DNA of 38,075 bases from Rickettsia typhi (GTDB taxonomy: Bacteria; Pseudomonadota; Alphaproteobacteria; Rickettsiales; UBA1997), in assembly GCA_945890035.1 (NCBI GenBank), contig CAMDCJ010000003.1, forward strand, positions 1 to 38,075, written 5' to 3'. This document shows positions 29,296-37,747 of the stretch, in pieces. Below the pieces are notes generated by a model, which saw nothing but the letters and a program-made list of their open reading frames with translations, made no database searches and was not told the origin of the DNA. How positions within the stretch are numbered: position 1 is the first letter of the stretch; each line of letters begins with the position of its first letter. The translations under genes and the position numbers were made by a program.

Positions 29296-31200
29296 GTGAG
29301 TAATTATAAAAATTTAAAAACACATTTTCAAACTATTGTTATCGGGGCGGGTCATGCTGGAATTGAAGCGGTTTGTGCTTCTGCCAGAATGGGCGCCGAT
29401 AGTTTACTCATCACCAAAAAATTTGAAAATTTGGGCGAGATGTCGTGTAATCCAGCAATTGGTGGCGTCGCCAAAGGCACTATAGTTCGCGAGATTGATG
29501 CGCTTGACGGCGTCATGGGTCGCGTTATCGATAAAGCCGGAATTCATTTTCGAATTTTAAATTCATCAAAAGGTTATGCGGTGCATTCGCCTAGAGCGCA
29601 AGCTGATCGCAAACTTTACAAAATCGCCATCAGAGAAATTCTTGAAAATTATGCAAACCTAACAATTCTTTATAATTCCGTTGAGGATTTAATAATTGAA
29701 AATAACAAAATTAAAGGCGTAATTTTAGCAAGCGGTGAAACGATTTACGCAGAATCGGTGGTTTTGACAACGGGTACTTTTTTGCGCGGAGTAATTCATA
29801 TTGGCAAAGAGCAAACTAAGGCGGGAAGAGTTGGCGAAGAAGCTTCTTACGGCATTTCTAATTGTTTACAAAAATATCAATTTAATCTCGGGCGCTTGAA
29901 AACTGGCACTCCGCCACGAATTTTAAAAAGCTCAATCGATTTTTCTGAACTTGAAATTCAAGCGGGCGATAATCCGCCACAACCATTTTCATATTTAACC
30001 GATAAAATTAAAGTTCCGCAAACCGCTTGCTACATTACTTACACTAATTTACAAACTCACGAAATTATTAAAAATAATTTACATGAATCGGCGATGTATG
30101 GCGGAGGAATTTCGGGAATCGGTCCGCGTTATTGTCCTTCGATTGAAGATAAAATTCATCGATTTTATGATAAAGAGCGCCATCAAATTTTCTTAGAGCC
30201 AGAAGGTTTGGACAGTGATTTAATTTATCCAAATGGCATTTCTAATTCATTGCCACTTGCGGTGCAAATGCAATTTTTAAAATCAATTAAAGGTTTGGAA
30301 AATTGCGTGGTTTCGCAAGCGGGATACGCCATTGAATATGATTATGTTGATCCGCGCGAATTATTGCCAACACTCGAAACTAAAAAAATTCGTAATTTAT
30401 TTTTTGCGGGGCAAATTAATGGCACTACGGGCTATGAAGAAGCAGGCGGGCAGGGCATCGTCGCCGGAATTAACGCCGGTTTGAAAGCTTTAAAAAATGA
30501 CCAAGAATTTGTTTTAGATCGCTCGACAAGTTATATCGGCGTAATGATTGATGATTTAACTTCACTTGGAACTTCTGAACCCTATAGAATGCTTACTTCA
30601 CGCGCAGAATATCGTTTGAGTATTCGTGCCGATAATGCCGATTTGCGTTTAACTGAAATTGGTGAAAAATTCGGCGTAATTTCGCCAGCAAGATTAGCAA
30701 GTTTTCTAATTCGTAAAAATAAAATTTTACAAGCCACGAAAATTTTAGAAGATTTAAAAATTTCTCCTAAAAAATTAGAAAATTTTGGAATCACGATTAA
30801 ACAAGACGGTGTCGTAAGATCAGCTTATCAATTACTTTCATTTCCCGAAATTAATTTTGAAATTATCGAAAAAATTTGGAATCAAGAAATTTCCCAAATT
30901 GAAATGGAAACAAAAAAACAAGTTGCAATTAACGCCACATATTTATCATATTTAAAAAGACAAAGTCAGGATATTGAAATTTTTCGTCAAGAAGAAAAAA
31001 TGAAAATTCCCCTTGATATTGACTATGATTTGATTCAAAGTTTGTCTAATGAAGTGCGTGAAAAATTGTTAAAATATCGACCAGCAACTATTGCGGTTGC
31101 TAGCAAGATTCAGGGCATTACATCCGCTTCAATTATGGCGATAATGATATATTTAAAAAACCAAAAAAAAATTGAAAAATTTTCAAATGCCGAGAGTTAA
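29296..31200 (+). CDS. mnmG: tRNA uridine-5-carboxymethylaminomethyl modification enzyme
   Basis: 634 aa (GTG start); 'VIGAGHAGIEAVCASARMGA', 'MSCNPAIGGVAKGTIVREIDALDGVMG', 'FAGQINGTTGYEEAGGQGIVAGINA'. Confidence 0.97.
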   Translation: MSNYKNLKTHFQTIVIGAGHAGIEAVCASARMGADSLLITKKFENLGEMSCNPAIGGVAKGTIVREIDALDGVMGRVIDKAGIHFRILNSSKGYAVHSPRAQADRKLYKIAIREILENYANLTILYNSVEDLIIENNKIKGVILASGETIYAESVVLTTGTFLRGVIHIGKEQTKAGRVGEEASYGISNCLQKYQFNLGRLKTGTPPRILKSSIDFSELEIQAGDNPPQPFSYLTDKIKVPQTACYITYTNLQTHEIIKNNLHESAMYGGGISGIGPRYCPSIEDKIHRFYDKERHQIFLEPEGLDSDLIYPNGISNSLPLAVQMQFLKSIKGLENCVVSQAGYAIEYDYVDPRELLPTLETKKIRNLFFAGQINGTTGYEEAGGQGIVAGINAGLKALKNDQEFVLDRSTSYIGVMIDDLTSLGTSEPYRMLTSRAEYRLSIRADNADLRLTEIGEKFGVISPARLASFLIRKNKILQATKILEDLKISPKKLENFGITIKQDGVVRSAYQLLSFPEINFEIIEKIWNQEISQIEMETKKQVAINATYLSYLKRQSQDIEIFRQEEKMKIPLDIDYDLIQSLSNEVREKLLKYRPATIAVASKIQGITSASIMAIMIYLKNQKKIEKFSNAES

Positions 31201-32077
31201 AAAACCTACATTTTTCGCAATAAAAACCATATCTTGCGCATTATTTTTAACATCTTTTTTTGCTCAAGAAGTTCATGCGCAATTTGATATTGGCAACTCC
31301 GACCTTACTCGAGAAATTGAAAAAAACTTATTATTCGATAAATCAGCGCAAGAAAAATTTGATGTTTATAACAATGAATATGGTTCAAATTTAGTAGATA
31401 AACCTACGATGGGAAGCCTCCCCCAAAAAGATGAAGAAGAAAAAAAATATACTCCAGAAGAGATGAATATTGTTTTAGTCGACAAAGTTAAAATTGACAA
31501 AGATGTTCGCGAAAAAGAGAAGCTTGCTTACAATTCGGTGTTGGTTGGGCAATATGAAATTGCTATTCAAATGTACAAAGAAATTTTACAAAAAGAGCCA
31601 CAAAATCTTTACGCAAAATATTCTTTGGGAGTTGTTTATCAAAGACTTTCTCAAAATAAACAGGCTAAAAATATTTATTACGATTTGCTTAAAGGCGATG
31701 CGGAAAACAAAGATGAAATTATCAGTAATATCATTGCGATATTAATTGAAGAATCTCCACGCGAAGCAATCTACATGCTGAACCGACTAACTATACAAAA
31801 TCCCGAAAAACATTATTTATTTGCTAGCATGGCGCTCGCATATGAAAAAATTTCTGATTACAATTCGGCGATTAAAAATTATACAAAAGCTTTGGAATTG
31901 GATTACAATAATATCGATTATTGTTATAATCTTGGAGTGCTTTTTGATCAAAATAAAGAATATGAAAAAGCTTTGGAAATGTATTCGATAGTTGTAAAAA
32001 ACAATGATAGTTCTAATCGTGAAATTGCCCTTGATTCTGTAAAAAGAAGAATCGAAAAAATTAAACAAATGATATGA
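31172..32077 (+). CDS. Exported TPR-repeat protein
   Basis: 301 aa; signal-like segment 'FFAIKTISCALFLTSFFAQEVHAQ' (31187 may be the true start); TPRs 'NSVLVGQYEIAIQMYKEILQKEPQNLYAKYSLGVVYQRLSQNKQAKNIY', 'ASMALAYEKISDYNSAIKNYTKALELDYNNIDYCYNLGVLF'. Confidence 0.85.
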   Translation: MKNFQMPRVKKPTFFAIKTISCALFLTSFFAQEVHAQFDIGNSDLTREIEKNLLFDKSAQEKFDVYNNEYGSNLVDKPTMGSLPQKDEEEKKYTPEEMNIVLVDKVKIDKDVREKEKLAYNSVLVGQYEIAIQMYKEILQKEPQNLYAKYSLGVVYQRLSQNKQAKNIYYDLLKGDAENKDEIISNIIAILIEESPREAIYMLNRLTIQNPEKHYLFASMALAYEKISDYNSAIKNYTKALELDYNNIDYCYNLGVLFDQNKEYEKALEMYSIVVKNNDSSNREIALDSVKRRIEKIKQMI

Positions 32078-33102
32078 TCCAGCAAATTCTCGAAGAAGCT
32101 AGAATAAAAAATTGTTCTGATGTGCATCTTTCGTCAAATTATCGAATAATTTTACGATTAGATGGCGATTTAGTTGACTACAGAGACACTAAAGTATTGA
32201 GCAAAGATGATGTTTATGGCATGCTTTATTCAATAATGACTGAGGAGCAAAAGAAATTTTATATTGAAAATCGAGAAGTAGATTTTTCAATTCAAACCAC
32301 CGAAAATTATCGTTGTCGAGTTAACGCCTATCACACTATTTGCGGTCCCGCTGCGGCGTTTCGCTTGATTCCAAAAGATATAAAAAGTTTAGTTTCATTA
32401 AATGCGCCTTATATTGTTCAGGATTTAGCGAAATTAAAAAAAGGCTTGATTATGGTCGCTGGTCCTACGGGAAGCGGAAAATCAACCACCTTGGCGGGCA
32501 TAATTGATTATATTAATAACAATTTTATGCGCCATATTATTACCATCGAAGATCCGGTGGAATATATATTTGAAAATAAACGCTCTTTAATAAATCAACG
32601 CGAATTAGGTTCGGATACAAATACATTTAATGAAGCTTTAAAAAGTTCGTTGCGCCAAGATCCAGATGTTATAATGGTCGGTGAGATGCGTGACATCGAA
32701 ACTTTTCGCTTGGCCTTAACTGCGGCTGAAACCGGGCATTTAGTTTTGGCGACTCTTCATACCAACTCGGCGGCGCAAACAATAAATCGTATTATTGATA
32801 TCTTCCCGTCTGAAGAAAAATCAGCGGTGCGCTCAATTTTGTCGGGCTCAATTAAAGCGGTTATTTCGCAAAGATTAGTAAAAAAACGCGATGGCGGAAG
32901 ATGTGCGGCTTTTGAAATTATGTTAGCAAACGCTTCAGTGCGTAATTTGATTCGCGAAGATAAAATTCCGCAAATCAATTCAATTATTGAATTAAGTCGT
33001 AAAAACGGCATGTTACTTCTCAAAGATTCATTAAAAGATTTAATGAATAACGATGTTATAACTCAAGAAATTGCTGAAGAAGAATTGTTGTCATACGAAT
33101 AA
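32074..33102 (+). CDS. pilT: PilT-type secretion/pilus-retraction ATPase
   Basis: 342 aa; Walker A 'VAGPTGSGKSTTLAGIIDYIN', 'HIITIEDPVEYIFENKRSLINQRELG', 'LRQDPDVIMVGEMRDIETFRLALTAAETGHLVLATLHTNSA'; ATGA overlap with the TPR gene. Confidence 0.9.
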   Translation: MIQQILEEARIKNCSDVHLSSNYRIILRLDGDLVDYRDTKVLSKDDVYGMLYSIMTEEQKKFYIENREVDFSIQTTENYRCRVNAYHTICGPAAAFRLIPKDIKSLVSLNAPYIVQDLAKLKKGLIMVAGPTGSGKSTTLAGIIDYINNNFMRHIITIEDPVEYIFENKRSLINQRELGSDTNTFNEALKSSLRQDPDVIMVGEMRDIETFRLALTAAETGHLVLATLHTNSAAQTINRIIDIFPSEEKSAVRSILSGSIKAVISQRLVKKRDGGRCAAFEIMLANASVRNLIREDKIPQINSIIELSRKNGMLLLKDSLKDLMNNDVITQEIAEEELLSYE

Positions 33103-33104
33103 TT

Positions 33105-33124
33105 AAATTTGCTAGCGCAAATTT
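33105..33124. terminator. Short hairpin directly after pilT (AAATTTGC-TAGC-GCAAATTT)
   Basis: 8-bp perfect stem, 4-nt loop, 2 nt after the pilT stop; followed by agcttttgg. Its arms resemble those around the 31-nt core at 33839. Confidence 0.5.
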
Positions 33125-33159
33125 AGCTTTTGGAATTTTTGTTTGTGGATAAACGCTTC

Positions 33160-33180
33160 ATCTTTTTCTTCGAAAAAGAT
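33160..33180. other. Second hairpin downstream of pilT (ATCTTTTTC-TTC-GAAAAAGAT)
   Basis: 9-bp perfect stem 33160-33168 / 33172-33180, 3-nt loop. Confidence 0.6.
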
Positions 33181-33219
33181 TCGCGACTGGGATTTACGTC
33201 GCCTTTGGCTCCTAATCCC

Positions 33220-33268
33220 GTTCTTTGCTAAAAATAGCCGTTTAGGCTATTTTTTTAACGCGAAGAAC
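33220..33268. repeat. 31-nt hairpin-core repeat, copy 1, inside a palindromic flank
   Basis: GTTCTTTGC-[TAAAAATAGCCGTTTAGGCTATTTTTTTAAC]-GCGAAGAAC; core 33229-33259; outer arms pair with one G/T wobble. Confidence 0.85.
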
Positions 33269-33364
33269 CTGGATTTAAGATTGAAAATGTTATTCGAAAC
33301 CACTTTTAAGTAACGGAAAATCGCCGTATCCGCGACGAGTTTATTTAGATGCAAGCGGGCTTCA

Positions 33365-33386
33365 GGCTCTAGCTCCCCCCCTTGAG
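33365..33386. repeat. Solo fragment of the element terminal inverted repeat
   Basis: GGCTCTAGCTCCCCCCCTTGAGG followed by CTTACAAACC; matches the outer end of elements A/B/C but lacks the remainder. Confidence 0.65.
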
Positions 33387-33417
33387 GCTTACAAACCTAA
33401 AATTTCCATAAACTCTT

Positions 33418-33912
33418 AAAAAGCTTTAGGCTCTAACTCCCCCCTTGAGGGGGAGCGGGCTAAAATGTTTTAACGGCAGTTAAAACATTTAGCCGTGGGG
33501 GGTCAGAAACCTAGAGCATCAATGGGCTTAAGATTATATAAAAATTGAAAAAAAATATAAAAAGACGATTTTTTGATTTTGTTTTAAAAATAAAAAATAT
33601 TCTAAACTTTTCTAAAAAAACCATTCAAAAATTACAAAATTAACCTAAAAAATCACCGATTTTTAATTAAAAAATGAAAAAATTGTGGATTAAAAACAAA
33701 ATCAAGAAATCGCTTTTTTTGGAATTTTTTTTGTTTTAGTTTTTGTGATAACATTAAACTCGTTGTTACTGAAGGTTTCTGACCCCCCATGATTCTAAAA
33801 ACTTAACTACCGTTAAGTTTTTAGAATCCGTAATTTGCTAAAAATAGCCATTTAGGCTATTTTTTAAACGCAAATAACCCTCAAGGGGGGAGCTAGAACC
33901 CGTTAGCTTTTC
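33418..33912. repeat. Non-coding inverted-repeat element, copy A (opposite orientation to B and C)
   Basis: Left end 33430-33511 and right end 33775-33900 are imperfect inverted repeats with the same organisation (C/G hairpin, 17-bp-class stem with GGCA/GGTA-type loop, GTGGGGGGTCA). Interior reverse complement aligns with B (CTTGATTTTGTTTTTAATCCACA..., ...TGGTTTTTTTA...). Confidence 0.85.
33833..33875. repeat. 31-nt hairpin-core repeat, copy 2, nested in the right end of element A
   Basis: ATTTGC-[TAAAAATAGCCATTTAGGCTATTTTTTAAAC]-GCAAAT; core 33839-33869; lies where B has CCGCTCCCCCTCAAGGGGGG. Confidence 0.85.
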
Positions 33913-33952
33913 GAGTTAGTAGAAATTATAGGGGTGCAACCCCTTAGGACTC

Positions 33953-33993
33953 CTCGCTAAAAATAGCCGTTTAGGCTATTTTTTTTAAGCGAG
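33953..33993. repeat. 31-nt hairpin-core repeat, copy 3
   Basis: CTCGC-[TAAAAATAGCCGTTTAGGCTATTTTTTTTAA]-GCGAG; core 33958-33988; outer arms perfectly complementary. Confidence 0.85.
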
Positions 33994-34130
33994 AAACCCG
34001 CGATGAGTTTTTTACAAATTCCAATACAACTATTTAAAAATATTGTTTTTTTTATAAAATTTATTTGATAAATTTTATAAAGTTTTTTAGAGTTATTTAA
34101 GTTTCGAAATCAAAACAAAAAATATCAAAA

Positions 34131-35540
34131 ATGAAATTACTTTTTCGTAAAAAAACTCTTGAAAGCATTCTTGAGGGGGCTAAAAAAAATACCCTTAAAA
34201 AAACTCTAGGAGTTTTTGATTTAGTTTTTATTGGAATTGGTTCAATTATTGGAACGGGAATTTTTGTATTAACTGGTCAAGCCGCCGCTGAGCATGCGGG
34301 TCCAGCAATCGCTTTATCTTTTTTATTTTCAGCCATAATTTGCGTTTTTGCCGGATTAGCCTACGCCGAATTGGCTTCAATGGTGCCAGTTTCCGGGAGC
34401 GCTTACACTTACACCTATGCGGTTATGGGTGAATTTATCGCATGGTTAGTTGCTTGCGGTTTAATTTTAGAATACACCGTGGCATCTTCAACCGTTGCGG
34501 CCGGATGGTCGGGATATTTAGTCGGAATTTTACAGCAAGGCGGAATTATAATTCCTGAATTTCTTACTAAAGCCCCTTCGCAACTTTGCGCCGACGGAAC
34601 TTATTGCGCCATAATTAATTTACCGGCAGCTTTCGTATCATGTTTTATTGGCTTACTTTTATTCATCGGAACTAAAGAAAGCGTTATGGTCAATCGTATT
34701 TTGGTTTCTGTAAAATTGGCGGTAATTTTTATTTTTATTTTGGTGGCGGTGCCTCATATTAAATTTGAAAATTATCAAGAATTTATGCCTTATGGTTGGA
34801 AGGGAGTTTTTGCCGGATCGGCGGCGATTTTTTTCGCTTATTTGGGTTTTGATGCAGTTGCTACAACGGCCGAAGAGTGTAAAAATCCTAAACGAGATTT
34901 GCCAATTGGAATCATCGGTTCGCTTTTAATTTGCGCGGTGATTTATGTTGTGGTTTCTTTATGTTTAACCGGAATAGTTAATTATAAATCCTTAGGAAAT
35001 CCTCAGCCTCTAGCGCAAGCTTTGCGCGATAACGGAAGTAATATTGGTTCCGCTTTAGTTGGAACTGGCGCAATAGCTGGAATGTTAACGGTTTTATTGG
35101 TGATGATGTATGGCCAATCGCGTATATTTTTTGTAATTTCGCGCGACGGTTTATTGCCAAAATTTTTCTCAAAAATTCACAAAAAACATCAAACGCCATC
35201 TTATTCAATTTTGGTCGTAACCATCGCCGTTGCGATAATTTCAGGCTTTACTCCAATTCGCACGATGGGCGATATGAGTAGTCTTGGGACGCTTTTTGCC
35301 TTTTGTCTAGTTTCACTTGGAGTTTTAATTTTGCGCTACAAAAGACCAAAATTAGAGCGTAGTTTTAAATGTCCTTTCGTTGAAATTATTGCACCTTTGG
35401 CGATTGTTGGTTGCGGATTTTTGATTATAAAATTATTGCAAGATCATTATAAACCATTCTTAATTTGGTTTGTTATCGGCATCATTTTTTATTTTTCTTA
35501 CGGTTATAAAAAAAGCGCCTTAGCAAAGAAAACAAAATAA
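34131..35540 (+). CDS. APC-superfamily amino-acid permease (CAT/YfnA-like), paralogue 1
   Basis: 469 aa; 'FDLVFIGIGSIIGTGIFVLTGQAAAEHAGPAIALSFLFSAIICVFAGLAYAELASMVPVSGSAYTYTYAVMGEFIAWLVACGLILEY', 'GFDAVATTAEECKNPKRDLPIGIIGSL'. Confidence 0.93.
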   Translation: MKLLFRKKTLESILEGAKKNTLKKTLGVFDLVFIGIGSIIGTGIFVLTGQAAAEHAGPAIALSFLFSAIICVFAGLAYAELASMVPVSGSAYTYTYAVMGEFIAWLVACGLILEYTVASSTVAAGWSGYLVGILQQGGIIIPEFLTKAPSQLCADGTYCAIINLPAAFVSCFIGLLLFIGTKESVMVNRILVSVKLAVIFIFILVAVPHIKFENYQEFMPYGWKGVFAGSAAIFFAYLGFDAVATTAEECKNPKRDLPIGIIGSLLICAVIYVVVSLCLTGIVNYKSLGNPQPLAQALRDNGSNIGSALVGTGAIAGMLTVLLVMMYGQSRIFFVISRDGLLPKFFSKIHKKHQTPSYSILVVTIAVAIISGFTPIRTMGDMSSLGTLFAFCLVSLGVLILRYKRPKLERSFKCPFVEIIAPLAIVGCGFLIIKLLQDHYKPFLIWFVIGIIFYFSYGYKKSALAKKTK

Positions 35541-35751
35541 AAATACTAAATTCAAAATAGCAAATTTTAAAATTAATTTAATATTTGTTCGGGCTTAAAG
35601 TTTGTGCTTTATAAGATTTAATTCTTTATAAATACAATTTTCCTCTGCGAGTTAATCTAAAAAAATTATCATATTCATTTTTTTACTAGATTGTTTAAAA
35701 GCGCGGTTTATTTTTAATTTAGAAAAACTTTAATTTTTAAATATTACCCAA

Positions 35752-37128
35752 ATGAGTATATTCCGCAAAAAATCAATCGAAGAATTAATTGCTTCTTCCC
35801 AAAAAAATTCCTTCAAAAAATCACTTACCGCTTTTGACCTTATAATGATCGGAATTGGTTGCACAATTGGTACGGGAATCTTTGTTGTAACGGGCACGGC
35901 GTCGGCAACTCACGCTGGTCCAGCAATTGCTTTATCTTATTTAATCGGCGCCTTGGCTTGTTTATTTGCGGCACTTGCTTACGCAGAAATCGCTTCGATG
36001 GTGCCAGTTTCGGGAAGCGCTTATACCTACACCTACGCGGTTATCGGTGAGTTTGTGGCATGGTTAGTCGGTTGGGGATTGGTTCTTGAATATGGCATTG
36101 GAGCCTCGGCGGTTGCCAATGGATGGTCGGGATATATGGTTGGAATTTTGCAATCGGCGGGAATTTCTTTGCCAGATTTACTTACAAAGCCAACGAGTCA
36201 AGGCGGTATTATAAATTTACCAGCAAGTTTAATCGTGTTATTAATTGGTTCAATGCTTTATGTTGGAACTCAACAGGGCGTAAAGTTTACCCGTATTTTA
36301 GTTTTTGTAAAATTAGCGGTAATTTTTATTTTTTTAGTGGTGGCAACGCCGATGATTAAACCAGAAAATTATAGCAATTTTATGCCTTTTGGCTTTGGCG
36401 GAGTTATGGCGGGAGCGGCAGCGATTTTTTATGCTTATATCGGTTTTGATGCGGTGGCAACCACCGCCGAAGAATGTAAAAATCCTAAGCGAGATTTGCC
36501 AATCGGAATAATTTTTTCACTCGGAGTTTGCGCGATACTTTACGCCACAGTAGCTTTAGTTTTAAACGGAATTGTAAATTTCTCAACACTAAATAATCCT
36601 GAGCCTTTGGCCAGAGCATTGCGTGATAATGGAAGCAATATCGGTTCGGCTCTAGTTTCGACGGGCGCAATTGCTGGAATTACTTCGGTTTTATTGGTTT
36701 TGCTTTACGGTCAATCGCGAATTTTTTTCGTGATGTCGCGCGATGGGTTGCTTCCAAAAAAATTAAGCTCAATGCATAAAAAATATAACACCCCGCACAT
36801 TAGCGTTTTACTTACAACAGTTGCCGTGGCTTTAATTGCTGGCGTTTTTTCACTCGAAACTTTAAGTGAAATGACTAGCATTGGGACATTATTTGGTTTT
36901 ATTGTTGTGGCTTTGGCGGTAATGATTTTAAGAATTAAGCAACCAAATTTAAAAAGAAGTTTTAAATGTCCGATGGTTTTTGTGGTTGGACCTTTGGCGG
37001 TTTTATCTTGTGGATATTTAACTTTTGAATTATTGACGCGTAATTGGCATTATTTTGCAGTTTGGACCGCATTTGGAATTTTGATTTATTTTATTTACGG
37101 ATATCGTAAAAGCACGATTAAAAAATAG
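35752..37128 (+). CDS. APC-superfamily amino-acid permease (CAT/YfnA-like), paralogue 2
   Basis: 458 aa; 'FDLIMIGIGCTIGTGIFVVTGTASATHAGPAIALSYLIGALACLFAALAYAEIASMVPVSGSAYTYTYAVIGEFVAWLVGWGLVLEY'; collinear with paralogue 1 along its length. Confidence 0.93.
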   Translation: MSIFRKKSIEELIASSQKNSFKKSLTAFDLIMIGIGCTIGTGIFVVTGTASATHAGPAIALSYLIGALACLFAALAYAEIASMVPVSGSAYTYTYAVIGEFVAWLVGWGLVLEYGIGASAVANGWSGYMVGILQSAGISLPDLLTKPTSQGGIINLPASLIVLLIGSMLYVGTQQGVKFTRILVFVKLAVIFIFLVVATPMIKPENYSNFMPFGFGGVMAGAAAIFYAYIGFDAVATTAEECKNPKRDLPIGIIFSLGVCAILYATVALVLNGIVNFSTLNNPEPLARALRDNGSNIGSALVSTGAIAGITSVLLVLLYGQSRIFFVMSRDGLLPKKLSSMHKKYNTPHISVLLTTVAVALIAGVFSLETLSEMTSIGTLFGFIVVALAVMILRIKQPNLKRSFKCPMVFVVGPLAVLSCGYLTFELLTRNWHYFAVWTAFGILIYFIYGYRKSTIKK

Positions 37129-37175
37129 TGCCCCAGTCGCTCGCGCTTACAAACCTGTAATTTGTAAAAGCTTTT

Positions 37176-37639
37176 GTAAAGCTTACGGTGCCATAGCTCC
37201 CCCCTTGAGGGGGAGCAGGCTAAAATGTTTTAACGGTAGTTAAAACTTTTAGCCGTGGGGGGTCAAAAAAAGCGTCGATAATAATCGATCTCGAACCAAA
37301 ATAAAAACTTACAAAAAATAATTTTTCAAAAAAGACGATTTCTTGATTTTGTTTTTAATCCACAAATTTATAAATTTTTTAAAGAAAAATTTTTGATTTT
37401 TTATGTTATTTTTTTATTTTTGGATGGTTTTTTTAAGAAAAATTGAAATATTTTTTAGTTTAAAAGTGAAATCAAGAAATTGACTTTTTTTGAATTTTTT
37501 CATTTCAATTTTTTACATAATCTTAAAACCTTTGATGTTATAAGTTTTCTGACCCCCCACGGCTAAAAGTTTTAACTACCGTTAAAACATTTTAGCCCGC
37601 TCCCCCTCAAGGGGGGAGCTATAACACCGAAAGCTTTAC
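37176..37639. repeat. Non-coding inverted-repeat element, copy B (complete)
   Basis: Outer arms GTAAAGCTTACGGTGCCATAGCTCCCCCC... / ...GGGGGGAGCTATAACACCGAAAGCTTTAC; both ends carry the same GGCTAAAATGTTTTAAC-GGTA-GTTAAAACTTTTAGCC hairpin as exact reverse complements. Confidence 0.9.
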
Positions 37640-37641
37640 TT

Positions 37642-37747
37642 AGCACGACATAAAAATCCCGTCCCGTCGTTGCGCCCGTCGTTGCGATAGCACGACCAAA
37701 ATAATCCCGTCCCGTCGTTGCGTAAGCACGACCAAAAAAATCCTGTC
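37642..37747. repeat. ~36-bp short tandem repeat (AGCACGACCAAAA..ATCCCGTCCCGTCGTTGCG), about 3 copies
   Basis: Units begin at 37642, 37689 and 37725; unit 1 has an internal duplication of CCCGTCGTTGCG; unit 3 is partial. Confidence 0.8.

Noticed and set aside
33280-33320. TTCGAAACC looked like part of a tRNA T-loop
   Set aside because: No matching acceptor, D or anticodon arms could be paired around it; no tRNA or rRNA found by eye in the window.
33418-33912. Considered rho-independent terminators as full explanation of the hairpins
   Set aside because: C/G hairpins could terminate transcription, but the ~460 bp paired-end arrangement, conserved interior and multiple copies need more than terminators.
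37218-37254. GGTAG in the hairpin loop as a REP/RAYT (GTAG) signature
   Set aside because: In REP elements the GTAG tetranucleotide lies 5' of the stem base, not in the loop; no tyrosine-HUH transposase ORF seen in the window.
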